The notes under the pieces were generated by a model. That model did not search any database. It saw nothing but the letters and a program-made list of their open reading frames with translations, and was not told the DNA's origin. This document shows positions 37,366 to 45,639 of a DNA stretch of 64,000 bases, in pieces (the stretch's first letter is position 1; each line of letters opens with the position of its first letter). The position numbers and the translations under genes were made by a program. The DNA is from Limnohabitans sp. MMS-10A-178 (lineage in GTDB: Bacteria > Pseudomonadota > Gammaproteobacteria > Burkholderiales > Burkholderiaceae_C), in NCBI RefSeq assembly GCF_003063375.1, contig NZ_NERY01000001.1, positions 186,001 through 250,000 of the forward strand, written 5' to 3'.

Positions 37366-40335
37366 TCAAGACAAATGCTTGCCAATTAACCCAGCCAATT
37401 CAAACATGGTGATTTGATCTTTGCCAAACACCGGTTTGAGTTTGGCGTCGGCATTGATGGCGCGCTTGTTGGTGGGGTCTTGCAAGCCTTGCGCCTTGAT
37501 GTAATCCCACAACTTTTTCACCACTTCTGTGCGTGCCACTTTGTCGGGGCCAATCACGGCGGCCAAGTCGGCGCTGGGTGTGAGGTTGCCCACCGAGGCT
37601 TTGCGGGGAGTTTTGGCTGCTGCTGTTTTCTTAGCAGCTGCTTTTTTGGCAGGGGCTTTAGTGGTTTTACCGGCAGTCTTGGCTGCAGCTTTGCCCGCGG
37701 CCGTTTTTGCGCCAGCTGCATATTTAGCAGGTGTCTTGCGCGGTGGGAACTTGCTGGTGCGCGGCTCAAACTCAAACACCACTTTGTCTTCCTCTGCGTT
37801 CCAAGACAAGAAAGCTTTGAAAGCACGGCGAGTGCGATTGCTCACAAACTTTTCTAACAAGTCTGTTTTGCCGGTGCTGAGCAACTTGGCAATTTGCTCG
37901 CGCTCCACCACTTGTTGCAACACAATTTTGCCGCTCTTGAAGTTGCAAGTGGGTGTTGGCTGGCCTTCAGTGGGCACGGCTTTTTCACAAACATAGTTGC
38001 TACCGTGCTCATGCACAGCGCCACCGCATTTGGGGCAAGCGCCCAAAGACTCACTGCCCGTCAGGTCGACAATCTCGCCGGTCTCTTCGGCGTTTTTGTC
38101 ATTGCCAAAGTCAAACTCGAGCTTCCAGTTTTTCTCTTCTTCGTTGTACTTCAGTGCAATTTCAGAAGTGAATGGCCAACCCGCTTTGGAGCGGAAACCT
38201 TCCAGCGGGCCAATCTTTTTGTCGCGCAAGAATTGCTCAACTTCAGCCTGCTCAAAGGTTCGGCCAGCGGGTGTTTTGCCAAATGAGAAGCCGCACCCTG
38301 CAGCAGCCGTGTCATCTGTTGCAGCATCTTTGCCCACGCAGGCATAGCGGCGATAGTTCTCTTTCACAATGCCACCGCAGGTAGGGCAGGGTGTACTCAA
38401 AGTAGCGTAGTCACCCGGAATGGTGTCGCGGTCGTACTCTTTGGCCTTCTTGACGATGTGCTCGGTCATGTTGGCAATTTGTTGCATGAAGTCTTCGCGG
38501 CTGAGTTTGCCTTGCTCCATTTGCGACAGCTTGTATTCCCATTCGCCCGTCAGTTCGGGCTTAGACAATTCCTCCACACCCAAACCGCGCAACAAGGTCA
38601 TCAATTGGAAAGCTTTGGCGGTAGGAATCATTTCGCGGCCATCGCGCAAAATGTATTTCTCGTTGATGAGGCCCTCAATGATGGCCGCCCGCGTGGCTGG
38701 CGTGCCCAAACCTTTTTCCTGCATGGCTTCACGCAATTCGTCGTCGTCCACCATCTTGCCTGCGCCTTCCATGGCACCCAGCAAAGTGGCTTCTGAATAT
38801 CGAGCGGGTGGCCGGGTTTTGAGTGGCTTGCTTTCAACTTCGCCCACGCCCACTTTTTCACCGGGCGCCACCGCCACCAAGTTTTGGCCCTTGTCGCCTT
38901 CTTTGGCGTCGTCCACCTCATTGGCGGCCTCTTTGCCGTAGATGGCCAACCAGCCTGGTTTGACCAAGACTTTGCCTTCGGTTTTGAAACTGTGCCCTGC
39001 CGCCGTGCTGATGCGGGTGGTCACCATGTACTCTGCGCTGGGGAAAAACACCGCCATAAAGCGACGCACCACCAAGTCGTAAAGCTTTTGTTCGGCATCA
39101 GACAGGCCAGAAGGGGCCTGCAAGGTCGGAATGATCGCAAAGTGATCGCTGACCTTGGCGTTGTCGAAAATACGCTTAGAAGGCTTGATATAGCCGTTGT
39201 TGAGCGCTGTGAGGGCATGCGGCGCCAGATGCTTCATGCCGCTGTCGGCCAACATGTTGAAGGTGTCCTTGGCCACGGGCAGGTAGTCTTCGGGCAAAGC
39301 GCGCGAATCGGTACGCGGGTAGGTGAGGGCTTTGTGGCGCTCATACAAAGACTGCGCCAGAGACAAAGTGGTTTTGGCCGAGAAGCCAAACTTGCCGTTG
39401 GCCTCACGTTGAAGCGAGGTTAAGTCAAACAACAAGGGGCTGGCCTGCGTGGTGGGCTTGGCCTCCTCTGTGACGGTGGCCTTGGCGCCTTTAACGGCCT
39501 GCACAATGGCCTCAGCCTCGGCAGCTGTCCAAACGCGATCGGCTTTCTTTTCAGCGTCTTCGACGTCTTTCTTCCAGGCTGTATTGAACCACTTACCAGG
39601 ATAGGTGCCGGCAGCGGCATCAAACTGTGCATGCACTTCCCAATAGTCGCGGCTGATGAACTTGCGAATTTGCTCTTCACGCTCAACCACCACGGCCAAG
39701 GTTGGCGTTTGGACACGGCCCACAGTGGTTAGAAAGAAACCGCCATCGCGTGAATTGAAGGCCGTCATGGCACGAGTGCCATTGATGCCCACCAGCCAAT
39801 CGGCTTCGGAGCGGCTGCGCGCCGCATCGGCCAGGCCTTGCATTTGTTGGTTAGAGCGCAGCTTGTCAAAGCCATCGCGAATGGCTTGCGGCGTCATGCT
39901 CTGCAGCCACAGGCGCTGCACCGGCTTGCCCAAAGGAATGGTATGCCCCGCCTTTTGCGTGCCGGCGTATTGTTCAATGAGGCGGAAGATCAACTCACCC
40001 TCTCGCCCCGCGTCACAGGCGTTGACCAAGGCGCCCACGTCTTTGCGCTTGGCCTGTTTGACCACGGCATTCAGGCGCGTTTTGGTCTTGTCCACGGGCT
40101 TGAGGTCGAAATAGGGCGGGATAACCGGCAAGTGGGCAAAGCTCCACTTGCCGCGTTTCACGTCAAATTTCTCGGGCGCCTGAATTTCCACCAAGTGGCC
40201 CACCGCGCTGGTGACCACATAGGTTTCACTCTCAAAGTGGTCCTCGTGTTTCTCAAATTTACCCGCAATCGGCGTCAAAGCACGCACGATGTCTTGAGCC
40301 ACCGAAGGCTTCTCTGCAATAACCAATGTTTTCAT
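37366..40335 (-). CDS. topB: DNA topoisomerase III with C-terminal SWIB domain
   Basis: 989-aa type IA topoisomerase. Toprim domain at the N-terminus (KTLVIAEKPSVAQDI, ACDAGREGELIF), active-site tyrosine in LTYPRTDSRALP, and two C-terminal zinc-ribbon-like modules (CPTCGG...C and CPKCGG...C). Beyond the enzyme is an Ala/Lys-rich linker (about 850-905, histone-H1-like), then an SWIB/MDM2-type domain occupying the last 75 residues (TPSADLAAVIG to FELAGLIGKHLS). ATG 40335 gives the family N-terminus; an upstream frame extension reading through the alternating tract was rejected. It decatenates DNA and resolves recombination intermediates; the role of the SWIB tail is unknown. Confidence 0.93.
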   Translation of the reverse strand: MKTLVIAEKPSVAQDIVRALTPIAGKFEKHEDHFESETYVVTSAVGHLVEIQAPEKFDVKRGKWSFAHLPVIPPYFDLKPVDKTKTRLNAVVKQAKRKDVGALVNACDAGREGELIFRLIEQYAGTQKAGHTIPLGKPVQRLWLQSMTPQAIRDGFDKLRSNQQMQGLADAARSRSEADWLVGINGTRAMTAFNSRDGGFFLTTVGRVQTPTLAVVVEREEQIRKFISRDYWEVHAQFDAAAGTYPGKWFNTAWKKDVEDAEKKADRVWTAAEAEAIVQAVKGAKATVTEEAKPTTQASPLLFDLTSLQREANGKFGFSAKTTLSLAQSLYERHKALTYPRTDSRALPEDYLPVAKDTFNMLADSGMKHLAPHALTALNNGYIKPSKRIFDNAKVSDHFAIIPTLQAPSGLSDAEQKLYDLVVRRFMAVFFPSAEYMVTTRISTAAGHSFKTEGKVLVKPGWLAIYGKEAANEVDDAKEGDKGQNLVAVAPGEKVGVGEVESKPLKTRPPARYSEATLLGAMEGAGKMVDDDELREAMQEKGLGTPATRAAIIEGLINEKYILRDGREMIPTAKAFQLMTLLRGLGVEELSKPELTGEWEYKLSQMEQGKLSREDFMQQIANMTEHIVKKAKEYDRDTIPGDYATLSTPCPTCGGIVKENYRRYACVGKDAATDDTAAAGCGFSFGKTPAGRTFEQAEVEQFLRDKKIGPLEGFRSKAGWPFTSEIALKYNEEEKNWKLEFDFGNDKNAEETGEIVDLTGSESLGACPKCGGAVHEHGSNYVCEKAVPTEGQPTPTCNFKSGKIVLQQVVEREQIAKLLSTGKTDLLEKFVSNRTRRAFKAFLSWNAEEDKVVFEFEPRTSKFPPRKTPAKYAAGAKTAAGKAAAKTAGKTTKAPAKKAAAKKTAAAKTPRKASVGNLTPSADLAAVIGPDKVARTEVVKKLWDYIKAQGLQDPTNKRAINADAKLKPVFGKDQITMFELAGLIGKHLS

Positions 40336-40352
40336 CTCATACAATCCGGTCT

Positions 40353-40403
40353 CGCGTGCGCGCATGCGCACGTGTACACACACGGGCACGCGCACACGCG
40401 CGC
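40353..40403. repeat. Alternating purine-pyrimidine tract (potential Z-DNA) between topB and the SET gene
   Basis: Bases 40353-40384 alternate pyrimidine/purine without a single break (32 bases, mostly CG and CA/TG steps), and 40386-40403 alternate again for 18 bases; only 40385 interrupts. Such tracts adopt left-handed Z-DNA under negative supercoiling. It fills the intergenic space upstream of the divergent topB and SET-domain genes. Confidence 0.8.
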
Positions 40404-40437
40404 CCACATGTTTTCACCATAACAAATTTTTAACGCC

Positions 40438-41064
40438 GTGGTCAAAAATAATCTCGCGTCGACAAAATCGACTTCAAAGCCTGCCACCCAGCCTCGCGCC
40501 AAATCAAAGGCGCTACCGGCGTCAGGCCGCCGCGTGCAAGTTCGCCGCTCTGGCGTCCACGGCAAAGGTGTGTTTGCCTTGCAAGACCTTGCAGAAGGCG
40601 AGACCTTGTTTGAGTATGTGGGTGAAATCATCAGCTGGGACGAAGCGCAAGACCGCCACCCGCACGACCCGTCTGACCCCAATCACACCTTCTATTTTCA
40701 TGTGAACGAAGACAAGGTGATTGACGCCCTGCACGGCGGGAACTCCTCGCGTTGGATCAACCACAGCTGCAACCCCAACTGTGAAGCCGATGAAGACAAC
40801 GATCGCATTTACATCAAGGCCCTGCGCAACATCAAGGCCGGTGAAGAACTCAATTACGACTACGGCTTGATCATTGACGAGCCCTACACGCCCAAATTGA
40901 AGGCGGAATACCCTTGCTGGTGTGGCAGCCCCAATTGCCGCAAAACATTGTTGGCGCCCAAGCGCAGGCCCGCAACGCCCAAAATTCCAAGCCAAATCAA
41001 AAAGATTGAAAAGAAAATCAAGAAGCTCAAAAAAGAGCTGAAGCAAGTCAAAAAGAAAGCTTGA
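40438..41064 (+). CDS. SET-domain protein-lysine methyltransferase
   Basis: 208-aa protein with a complete SET domain (about 32-150): RRSGVHGKGVFA, the SAM/substrate motif RWINHSCNPNCEA, ELNYDYG with the catalytic Tyr, and a post-SET cysteine cluster CWCGSPNCRKTLL. The N-terminal 30 residues are basic and disordered. The C-terminal 40 are almost pure Lys with Ile/Leu heptads (coiled coil or DNA-binding tail). SET enzymes methylate lysines; the bacterial target is unknown. Start GTG 40438; no good ribosome site is visible, and the frame is closed by a stop at 40420. It is divergent from topB. Confidence 0.87.
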   Translation: MVKNNLASTKSTSKPATQPRAKSKALPASGRRVQVRRSGVHGKGVFALQDLAEGETLFEYVGEIISWDEAQDRHPHDPSDPNHTFYFHVNEDKVIDALHGGNSSRWINHSCNPNCEADEDNDRIYIKALRNIKAGEELNYDYGLIIDEPYTPKLKAEYPCWCGSPNCRKTLLAPKRRPATPKIPSQIKKIEKKIKKLKKELKQVKKKA

Positions 41065-41105
41065 GCAAATCTGGCTTCAACGCCATTCACTGATAAAGGT
41101 CAAAC

Positions 41106-41873
41106 TTGAGCGATTGGACACCTGTTCACCGCTGGCCAGCTGAAGCCATTTGGGAGGCGGTTGTTGGGCAACTGCCTGGCTTTAGCATTGAAATTTTGCC
41201 GGAAATAGATTCCAGCAATACCGAACTCATGCGGCGAGCCAGAGCCGGGCGGCATGAGCCCATCTTGCTGGTGGCTGAACGTCAAACAGCGGGCCGCGGC
41301 CGACAAGGCCGCACATGGGCAGGCGAGCTTGGTGACGCCCTTACTTTTTCAATCGGACTTCCGTATCAACCCAGCAATTGGTCAGGGCTTTCTTTGGCTG
41401 TGGGCCTGAGCTTGGCAGAATCGCTGGGGCCTGAAGTCCAATTGAAGTGGCCCAACGATTTGTGGTGCCATCAAAGAAAGCTTGGCGGCATCTTGGTTGA
41501 AGCTGCCAGCCAAGGCGGCCAAAGCTATGTGGTGGTCGGTGTGGGCTTGAACATCCGCCTACCCGTCGAGCGCAACCTGAGAACGCCCGCCGCGTCTATC
41601 GACGAGTTTTGGGAAGGCGTTAACGCACCAGCCGCGCTTGAACGCATCACACAGCCCTTAATTGCCTCGCTTCTCAAATTTGAGACGGACGGCTTTGCAC
41701 AATTGCAAGCTCGCTTCAATGCGCGCGACGCCATCAAAGGTCTTGAGGTGACAAGCAGTGATGGTCACCAAGGCAAGTGCGAGGGCGTTGATTCAGATGG
41801 CGTATTGCAAATTCAAACACCCCAAGGCTTGGTCAAAATCAACAGCTCAGAAGTCAGTGTGAGGCCTGTATGA
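41106..41873 (+). CDS. birA: Biotin--[acetyl-CoA-carboxylase] ligase
   Basis: 255-aa enzyme that biotinylates AccB. Catalytic domain with ERQTAGRGRQGRTWAG (biotinyl-AMP loop), LKWPNDLWCHQRKLGGILVE and VGVGLNI; C-terminal SH3-like domain ends the protein. The N-terminal winged-helix repressor domain of E. coli BirA is absent, so it should be enzyme only. TTG start at 41106, with AAAGG six bases upstream. The stop overlaps the next small gene by ATGA. coaX (pantothenate kinase), which usually follows birA in this lineage, is missing. Confidence 0.93.
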   Translation: MSDWTPVHRWPAEAIWEAVVGQLPGFSIEILPEIDSSNTELMRRARAGRHEPILLVAERQTAGRGRQGRTWAGELGDALTFSIGLPYQPSNWSGLSLAVGLSLAESLGPEVQLKWPNDLWCHQRKLGGILVEAASQGGQSYVVVGVGLNIRLPVERNLRTPAASIDEFWEGVNAPAALERITQPLIASLLKFETDGFAQLQARFNARDAIKGLEVTSSDGHQGKCEGVDSDGVLQIQTPQGLVKINSSEVSVRPV

Positions 41874-42052
41874 AACTTCTAAAGCTGCGTTGGCTGATAC
41901 TGGTTTTGCTGTTCCTGAACGGCCTGTTCTACATTTGGCAAGAAGGTGCCTTCAAGGCTTGGGGGTGGGCGCCGCCCAGCGCACGCGAGCCTGAACGAAC
42001 CACTCAGCAGATCAATCCCGATCACATTGAAATCAAAAGGAAAACACCATGA
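41870..42052 (+). CDS. Small single-pass membrane protein, SPOR-protein-like N-terminus without SPOR domain
   Basis: 60 aa: one TM helix (about 6-25, LRWLILVLLFLNGLFYIWQEG), then a short tail with EPERTTQQINPDHIEI. That layout, an LRW start, an EPxR then Q-(I/V)-x-P-x-x-I, resembles the N-terminal part of the SPOR-domain proteins encoded near birA-coaX in Burkholderiales, but the protein stops where linker and SPOR domain would begin. It is coupled on both sides (ATGA with birA, ATGA with the GST), so it is a real translated gene rather than a remnant. Function unknown. Confidence 0.75.
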   Translation: MKLLKLRWLILVLLFLNGLFYIWQEGAFKAWGWAPPSAREPERTTQQINPDHIEIKRKTP

Positions 42053-42699
42053 GTTTGAAGCTTTATTTTTCGCCAGGCGCCTGCTCTTTTGTGCCGCACA
42101 GCCTGTTACAAGTGACGGGTGCAAGCTTTGAGCCCATCATGGTCAAATTGCACAAAGGTGAACAAAACGGTGACGAGTACAAGGCGATCAACCCGCGGGG
42201 TCAAGTGCCCGTGCTCATCGACAACGGCCAAGTGATTACCCAAATTCTGGCCATCATTTTGTACCTTGATCAAAAGTTTCCGGCGTGCCAGTTTTTACCC
42301 ACTGAGCCCGTTGCACGCGCCAAGGCAATTGAAACTTTGGCATGGATGAACAACACCATTCATCCCACCTTCACGCACATTTTCATGCCGCACAAATTCA
42401 GCGATCAGGCAGACGTACAAGCCAATCTGAAAGTGTTCAACACGCAAATCTACAAAGGGCTGTTGTCTGAGTTAGAGGCCTTGGTGCAGTCGTCAACATC
42501 GCCTTGGTTGTTTGGCGACAACATCGGGCCTGTTGATGCTTATGCGCTAACGCTCACTCGGTGGGGCTCGATTGCCGGCATCGACCCAAGCACTTACCCT
42601 GCATTGTGGGCACATGTGCAAAAAGTATCTGCCAATGAGGCCATCAGCGTGGTCATTGAGCGCGAGCGACTTCAACTGAACTTGTACAAGCCAAGTTAA
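42049..42699 (+). CDS. Glutathione S-transferase (beta-class-like)
   Basis: 216-aa GST. Thioredoxin-like N-domain with KLYFSPGACSFVPH, where Cys of GACS is at the beta-class catalytic position, and NPRGQVPVLIDNGQVITQ for the glutathione site; an all-helical C-domain follows. It probably detoxifies electrophiles; the substrate is not inferable. It overlaps the small upstream gene by ATGA and its stop overlaps the stop of the convergent histidine kinase by three bases. Confidence 0.9.
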   Translation: MSLKLYFSPGACSFVPHSLLQVTGASFEPIMVKLHKGEQNGDEYKAINPRGQVPVLIDNGQVITQILAIILYLDQKFPACQFLPTEPVARAKAIETLAWMNNTIHPTFTHIFMPHKFSDQADVQANLKVFNTQIYKGLLSELEALVQSSTSPWLFGDNIGPVDAYALTLTRWGSIAGIDPSTYPALWAHVQKVSANEAISVVIERERLQLNLYKPS

Positions 42700-44174
42700 G
42701 CTGCTGGCGCAAATCGGATGGTGAAGCACGCACCAGGCAATGCTTGTCCAGGGTGCGCTACTTCCACCGTCACGCTGGCGCCGTGGCGCTGTGCAATTTC
42801 TCGCACAATGGGCAAGCCTAAACCAGAGCCATCGACGTTGCTGCCAAGCGCCCGATAAAAGGGCTCAAAGACACGCTCCCTTTCTGCCGCCGCAATGCCT
42901 GGGCCGTTGTCTTCAACTTGCACGGCAAGTGCTTTGCTATAAGGGTCAACAAGCAAGCGAACGGTGATGATGCCCATTCTTTCGGGCGTGCTTGGCGTGT
43001 AATGAATGGCGTTATCCACCAAGTTGCGAATCATTTCTTTGAGCAAGGTTGGGTTGCCCTGCAATTTCAAAAACTTGCGTTTCTTTTCTGAGTCAACGCC
43101 GTCATAGCCCAGGTCAATGCCCTTGTCCATGGCGTGTGGCAATGAGTCGTTGAGTACTTCACTGATCAAAGCCTCCATGTCACACGTTTGAAAATCAATG
43201 GCGCCGCCACCCTCCGCGCGCGCCAGCGACAAAAGTTGATTCACAGTGTGGGTTGCTTGCACGCTCGCGCGGCCAATTTGCTTGAGCGATTGCTTTAACT
43301 CATCTTCGCCTGCATCTTTTCTTTGCGCGAGATCGGCTTGCATTCGCAGGCCTGCCAATGGCGTTTTCAACTGATGGGCTGCGTCTGCCAAGAATCTTTT
43401 TTGTGTGCCGATCGAATCTTTCAAACGTCGCAGCAAGTCATTCACCGAAGACACCAATGGCGCCACTTCAAGTGGTACCGCTTTTTCATCCAGGGGACTG
43501 AGGTCATCCGATTTTCTGGAGCGAATACGCTCTTCCAATTCAGACAAAGGCTTGATACCGCGAACCAAGGCCAGCCACACCAGCAAAACCGCCAAGGGCA
43601 AAATTGCAAACTGCGGAAGCATCACCCCCTTGATAATTTCGGTAGCCAAAACAGATCTTTTTTCTCGCGTTTCTGCCACTTGAACCAACACCGGGCCTGT
43701 TCCGGATGGCGACTTTTCAGATGTCAATTGAACCCAGGTGTAGGCCACACGCACTTCAAGTCCGCGCATTTCATCGTCGCGAATTTTGACTTCGAAACTG
43801 CCCAATTTTTCTTCTTCTTGCGGCTGTGGCAGATCTCGATCACCGCCCAGCAATTCGTTTTGAGGACCTGTGACCTGGTAATAAACCAGGTCGGCATCAT
43901 CAGCTCGAAGCAATTCACTGGCTGGTTGCGGCAAGTTGAATTGGAAGCTTTGTTGATCTGGGCTTAGCTTGACCAATTGCGCAAGTGCTTGGACGTTGTA
44001 AACCAAGGCTCGGTCAAACGGCTTGTTGGCAAGGCCTTGCGCCACCAACCAAGTGAGCGCCAAACTCACTGGCCACAGCAAGAGCAAAGGCGTGAGCATC
44101 CAGTCCAAAATTTCGCCAAACAACGAGCGCTGCTCGCGGCGAAAAAAGGACAGCTGCCAATTTTTACGGTTCAT
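42696..44174 (-). CDS. Sensor histidine kinase, TctE/QseC-like
   Basis: 492-aa inner-membrane kinase. TM1 about 27-46, a periplasmic 2CSK_N-type sensor domain of about 140 residues, TM2 about 187-207, a short HAMP-like linker, HisKA with the phospho-acceptor His in FLADAAHQLKTPLAGLR, and HATPase_c with N-box EMIRNLVDNAIHY, G1 EDNGPGIAAAERERVFEPFYR and G2 GSGLGLPIV. It lies 24 bases after its response regulator. TctE homologues control tricarboxylate uptake; no such transporter gene is present here, so the signal is open. Confidence 0.9.
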   Translation of the reverse strand: MNRKNWQLSFFRREQRSLFGEILDWMLTPLLLLWPVSLALTWLVAQGLANKPFDRALVYNVQALAQLVKLSPDQQSFQFNLPQPASELLRADDADLVYYQVTGPQNELLGGDRDLPQPQEEEKLGSFEVKIRDDEMRGLEVRVAYTWVQLTSEKSPSGTGPVLVQVAETREKRSVLATEIIKGVMLPQFAILPLAVLLVWLALVRGIKPLSELEERIRSRKSDDLSPLDEKAVPLEVAPLVSSVNDLLRRLKDSIGTQKRFLADAAHQLKTPLAGLRMQADLAQRKDAGEDELKQSLKQIGRASVQATHTVNQLLSLARAEGGGAIDFQTCDMEALISEVLNDSLPHAMDKGIDLGYDGVDSEKKRKFLKLQGNPTLLKEMIRNLVDNAIHYTPSTPERMGIITVRLLVDPYSKALAVQVEDNGPGIAAAERERVFEPFYRALGSNVDGSGLGLPIVREIAQRHGASVTVEVAHPGQALPGACFTIRFAPAA

Positions 44175-44198
44175 TCACCAACGGTGTTAACGGCACCA

Positions 44199-44873
44199 TT
44201 AACCTGGAATTTTTTCAAGGCAATAACCCAAGCCGCGCACTGTCGCAATGCGAATGGGGCCCTTCTCAATTTTCTTGCGCAAGCGATGAATATAAACCTC
44301 AATGGCGTTGTTGCTCACCTCTTCGCCCCACTCGCACAGACGCTCTACCAGTTGGTCTTTGCTCACCAAACGGCCTGCGCGTTGCAGCAGGACTTCGAGC
44401 AATCCCAGTTCTCGCGCAGACAACTCCACCATCTTGCCGTCGATGGTGGCCACACGACCAGATTGGTCATAAATCAAGGGGCCGTGCTTGATTTGCGACG
44501 TTGCACCGCCCATGCCACGACGGGTCAGTGCACGCACCCGCGCTTCAAGTTCTTGCAGGCTAAACGGCTTGGCCATGTAATCGTCTGCACCGTAGTCCAA
44601 GCCTTTGACGCGCTCTTCTACGCTGTCGGCCGCCGTGAGAATAAGAACGGGCAATGTAGAGCCGCGCGAGCGCAGCTTTTTCAGCACCTCAAGACCATGC
44701 ATTTTGGGCAAACCCAAATCCAAAATGAGCAAGTCAAATTCATTGTTCGTCATCAGTGCTGCGTCGGCCTCTGTGCCACTGGCCACATGGTCAACTGCAG
44801 CCCCGCTGCTTCGCAAAGTACGCAACAAGCCATCGGCTAAGACCTGATCGTCTTCTGCTATCAAAATGCGCAT
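44199..44873 (-). CDS. OmpR-family response regulator (TctD-like)
   Basis: 224-aa two-domain regulator: receiver (ILIAEDDQVLADGL with the acidic pair; phosphorylation Asp in LLILDLGLPKMHGL; switch Lys in YMAKPFSLQELEARV), then a winged-helix DNA-binding domain (SARELGLLEVLLQRAGRLVSKDQL, NAIEVYIHRLRKKI). ATG 44873 gives the family N-terminus MRILIAEDD; the longer upstream form was rejected. It is paired with the downstream histidine kinase. Confidence 0.92.
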   Translation of the reverse strand: MRILIAEDDQVLADGLLRTLRSSGAAVDHVASGTEADAALMTNNEFDLLILDLGLPKMHGLEVLKKLRSRGSTLPVLILTAADSVEERVKGLDYGADDYMAKPFSLQELEARVRALTRRGMGGATSQIKHGPLIYDQSGRVATIDGKMVELSARELGLLEVLLQRAGRLVSKDQLVERLCEWGEEVSNNAIEVYIHRLRKKIEKGPIRIATVRGLGYCLEKIPG

Positions 44874-44980
44874 CGTCGTCTCCTGCTGTTTGCCGTGCAA
44901 CGGCTTTGTGAAACCCTTTTCGGGTGTACGGTCAATTTTAGGCGACTCTGTCGTCTCTATGTCGAAACTTTGTTTGTCCG

Positions 44981-45499
44981 TTACATGCAGTACGCTTCCA
45001 ACCCCAAGGCAACCACCGTGGCAATTTCCTTGCCGACGGAAGCTTTGAATTCACTTTCGGCTTGTGCAACCGCCGTTTGAAATGCAGCCAACCAAGCCAA
45101 GCCAGCCTCCGTGAAAACAACTTGCCGGGCTCTGGCATCACGGCCATCACGCTCTCTTTTGACCAGTCCCCAAGCCTCGCATTGATCGACCAAATTGCCC
45201 ATGGCTTGCTTGCTCATGCCTGCCGCTTGTGCCAAGTCTGTGAGCCTTGAACCTTGAAGCGACAAATGCCGCGTGATGTGAATGTGCGCTGCGCTGATTT
45301 GGTCTCTGGCCGCCAAATTAGAAAGCGCCAAAGGCACTTGGTCGTTGTGCGCCATGAGCGTCAACACGCGGGCATCAAAGCGGCGCATGGCATGACCTAA
45401 AAGCCGACCCAAATGTGTCTCGCGCCAGCGGTCATCCATGGCAAGCGCCATTGCTGTTTGGGGCTCTGAGTTTGGCTGAAAACTGTCATTGACTGGCAT
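44981..45499 (-). CDS. MarR-family transcriptional regulator
   Basis: 172-aa winged-helix regulator: HTH LTDLAQAAGMSKQAMGNLVDQCEAWG with wing VKRERDGRDARARQVVFTEAG, the MarR signature. MarR proteins usually bind near their own promoter and release DNA on ligand binding. The gene is divergent from recA across 140 bases. AGTAAA (45508-45513) and TTTACT (45535-45540) form a widely spaced inverted repeat that could be part of an operator. ATG 45499 preferred over an upstream start at 45517; ribosome site weak. Confidence 0.88.
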   Translation of the reverse strand: MPVNDSFQPNSEPQTAMALAMDDRWRETHLGRLLGHAMRRFDARVLTLMAHNDQVPLALSNLAARDQISAAHIHITRHLSLQGSRLTDLAQAAGMSKQAMGNLVDQCEAWGLVKRERDGRDARARQVVFTEAGLAWLAAFQTAVAQAESEFKASVGKEIATVVALGLEAYCM

Positions 45500-45562
45500 T
45501 TGCAAATAGTAAAGCAAACTGACTAAAAAATCTATTTACTTGATAAGACTATGCCGTTAAAG

Positions 45563-45582
45563 TACTGTTCAAGCATCCAGTC
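45563..45582 (+). promoter_or_regulatory. Candidate LexA (SOS) box upstream of recA
   Basis: TACTGT-TCAAGCAT-CCAGTC fits the beta/gammaproteobacterial LexA consensus CTGT-N8-ACAG with one mismatch (CCAG for ACAG) and the flanking TA on the left. It lies 57 bases before the recA ATG, a typical position for LexA control of recA. Confidence 0.6.
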
Positions 45583-45639
45583 TTTGATCAACTTTCTGAA
45601 TGCACCATTTTTAACCCGTTGATTCTCAAGGAGATTTTC

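Noticed and set aside
38420..39423. Several long plus-strand ORFs inside topB
   Set aside because: Shadows of the long topB gene; Ser/Pro- or His-rich, overlap each other in different frames.
40364..40705. 113-codon plus ORF reading through the alternating tract
   Set aside because: Starts within the repeat and overlaps the SET gene in another frame; the SET frame has full domain support.
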